14,435 nucleotides of DNA from Bacteroidales bacterium UBA3816 (GTDB lineage: Bacteria; Bacteroidota; Bacteroidia; Bacteroidales; P3), in contig DFDY01000066.1 in the NCBI GenBank assembly GCA_002368955.1, positions 1 to 14,435 on the forward strand. The letters are read 5' to 3'. Every line of letters starts with the position of its first letter. The stretch's first letter is position 1. Shown here in pieces: positions 13,369-14,435 of this stretch. The position numbers and the translations under genes were made by a program. The notes beneath the pieces were generated by a model that saw only the letters and a program-made list of their open reading frames with translations, made no database searches and was not told where the DNA came from.

Positions 13369-14435
13369 ATGAACAGTATACGCAATTTCTGCATCATCGC
13401 CCACATCGACCACGGCAAGAGCACTCTCGCCGACCGCCTTCTGGAATACACCAACACTGTCTCGCAACGCCAGATGCAAGACCAGCTGCTTGACGACATG
13501 GATCTTGAAAAAGAACGTGGCATCACCATTAAGAGCCATGCCATCCAGATGGACTATCGCTACGATGGCGACGGTCCCCTCCACGGCCAGCCCTTTGTCC
13601 TAAACCTCATTGACACCCCGGGCCATGTCGATTTCAGCTACGAGGTCTCCCGGGCCATAGCTGCCTGCGAAGGGGCCCTTCTGGTTGTCGACGCCACCCA
13701 GGGCATCCAGGCGCAGACCATCTCTAACCTATACTTAGCCTTGGAAAACGACCTTGAGATAATCCCTGTCATGAATAAGATAGACCTTGACAGTGCCATG
13801 CCCGATGAGGTGGCCGATGAGATTGTGGACCTGCTTGGCTGTCCTCGCGAAGACATCCTTTCCTGCAGTGCCAAGACGGGTGTCGGCGTGCCCAAAATCT
13901 TACAGGCCATCGTGGACCGTGTGCCAGCCCCCAAGGGCGACCCCGAGGCACCCCTTCAGGCCCTTGTTTTCGACTCTGTCTTCAACCCCTTCCGCGGCAT
14001 CATCAGCTATTTCCGCATCGTCAACGGCAGCATCAAGACTGGCGACTGGGTCAAATTCGTCAGCACCGAGAAGGACTACCATGCCGATGAGATAGGCATC
14101 CTCAAACTCAACATGGAACCTCGCAAACAACTCAGTGCAGGCAACGTGGGCTATATCATCAGTGGCATCAAGACCTCCTCTGAGGTGCGGGTGGGCGACA
14201 CCATTACCCATGTCCAGCAGCCTTGCGAGAAGGCCATCGACGGCTTCGAGTCGGTCAAGCCCATGGTTTTTGCCGGTGTCTATCCCGTGGACACTGACGA
14301 CTACGAAGAGTTGCGCTCTTCCATCGAGAAGTTGCAGCTGAACGATGCCTCCCTCACCTTTGAGCCGGAGAGTTCGCTGGCCTTGGGGTTTGGCTTCCGC
14401 TGCGGTTTCTTGGGCCTGCTGCACATGGAGATTGT
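13369..14435 (+). CDS. lepA: Elongation factor 4 (LepA GTPase), C-terminus beyond the window
   Basis: 355 residues are visible of a protein usually about 600 long; the frame is open at the window end. LepA is a ribosome-bound translational GTPase implicated in translation quality and initiation. The N-terminus MNSIRNFCIIAHIDHGKSTLADRLLE carries G1 (AHIDHGKS, 11-18). Switch I has KERGITIK (48-55), G3 is DTPGH (82-86), G4 is NKID (136-139) and G5 is SCSAKTG. Domain 2 (about 190-275) and the start of domain 3 (FAGVYPVDTDDYEELRSSIEKLQLNDASL) follow, and GFRCGFLGLLHMEI near the edge is strongly conserved in LepA. ATG 13369 gives the family N-terminus. It is divergent from the lipid kinase gene. 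Confidence 0.98.
   Translation, partial: MNSIRNFCIIAHIDHGKSTLADRLLEYTNTVSQRQMQDQLLDDMDLEKERGITIKSHAIQMDYRYDGDGPLHGQPFVLNLIDTPGHVDFSYEVSRAIAACEGALLVVDATQGIQAQTISNLYLALENDLEIIPVMNKIDLDSAMPDEVADEIVDLLGCPREDILSCSAKTGVGVPKILQAIVDRVPAPKGDPEAPLQALVFDSVFNPFRGIISYFRIVNGSIKTGDWVKFVSTEKDYHADEIGILKLNMEPRKQLSAGNVGYIISGIKTSSEVRVGDTITHVQQPCEKAIDGFESVKPMVFAGVYPVDTDDYEELRSSIEKLQLNDASLTFEPESSLALGFGFRCGFLGLLHMEI

Noticed and set aside
1..14435. CRISPR arrays, tRNA or rRNA genes, complete insertion sequences
   Set aside because: I looked for regularly spaced repeats, tRNA-like cloverleaf or T-loop sequences, rRNA signatures and transposase motifs and saw none.

Overview
The window looks like a chromosomal piece of a Bacteroidota genome, most likely order Bacteroidales. 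The evidence is: a C-terminal sorting domain of the type IX secretion system (T9SS) on a secreted peptidase; repeated Bacteroides-type promoter elements (-7 TAnnTTTG, sometimes with -33 TTTG) instead of sigma70 boxes; few Shine-Dalgarno sites; and family members (RbfA, LolC/E-type permease, LepA, DUF1573/WG-repeat protein) that read as Bacteroidetes versions. I cannot name the species.

Layout. (1) 1-1628-2401, minus strand: a three-gene NatA/NatB-type ABC exporter module (ATPase, then permease with a 4-nt ATGA overlap, then a CPBP-family membrane protein cut by the window edge). (2) 2425-2600: a palindrome-rich 153-bp element with 13-bp terminal inverted repeats, flanked by TTTTTAG heptamers. 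(3) 2612-4237, minus strand: a tight SPFH/band-7 protein, 58-aa ribbon-helix-helix protein and small membrane protein cluster with a textbook Bacteroidetes promoter. (4) 4346-9047, plus strand: a secreted M1-like metallopeptidase with a T9SS tail, an overlapping outer-membrane-type protein, rbfA (TTG start) and a LolC/E-like permease. (5) 9052-11687, minus strand: a visibly more AT-rich block with a long structured RNA candidate followed by three exported proteins: DUF1573+WG repeats, a Gly/aromatic-rich envelope protein carrying a G10 homopolymer, and a lipoprotein with six DnaJ-type CXXCXGXG motifs. (6) 11688-12292: an intergenic stretch with no convincing gene, containing back-to-back -7 elements in a palindrome and a strongly structured 140-bp segment. 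(7) 12293-14435: a DAGK-family lipid kinase (minus) divergent from lepA (plus, truncated by the window end).

The housekeeping parts (rbfA, Lol-type permease, lepA, lipid kinase) are ordinary. The parts most worth a second look are block 5, where an apparently new envelope module sits behind a long-hairpin RNA and contains a potential phase-variable G tract, and the SPFH/RHH/membrane cluster in block 3. Functions for the unknown envelope genes are not asserted.
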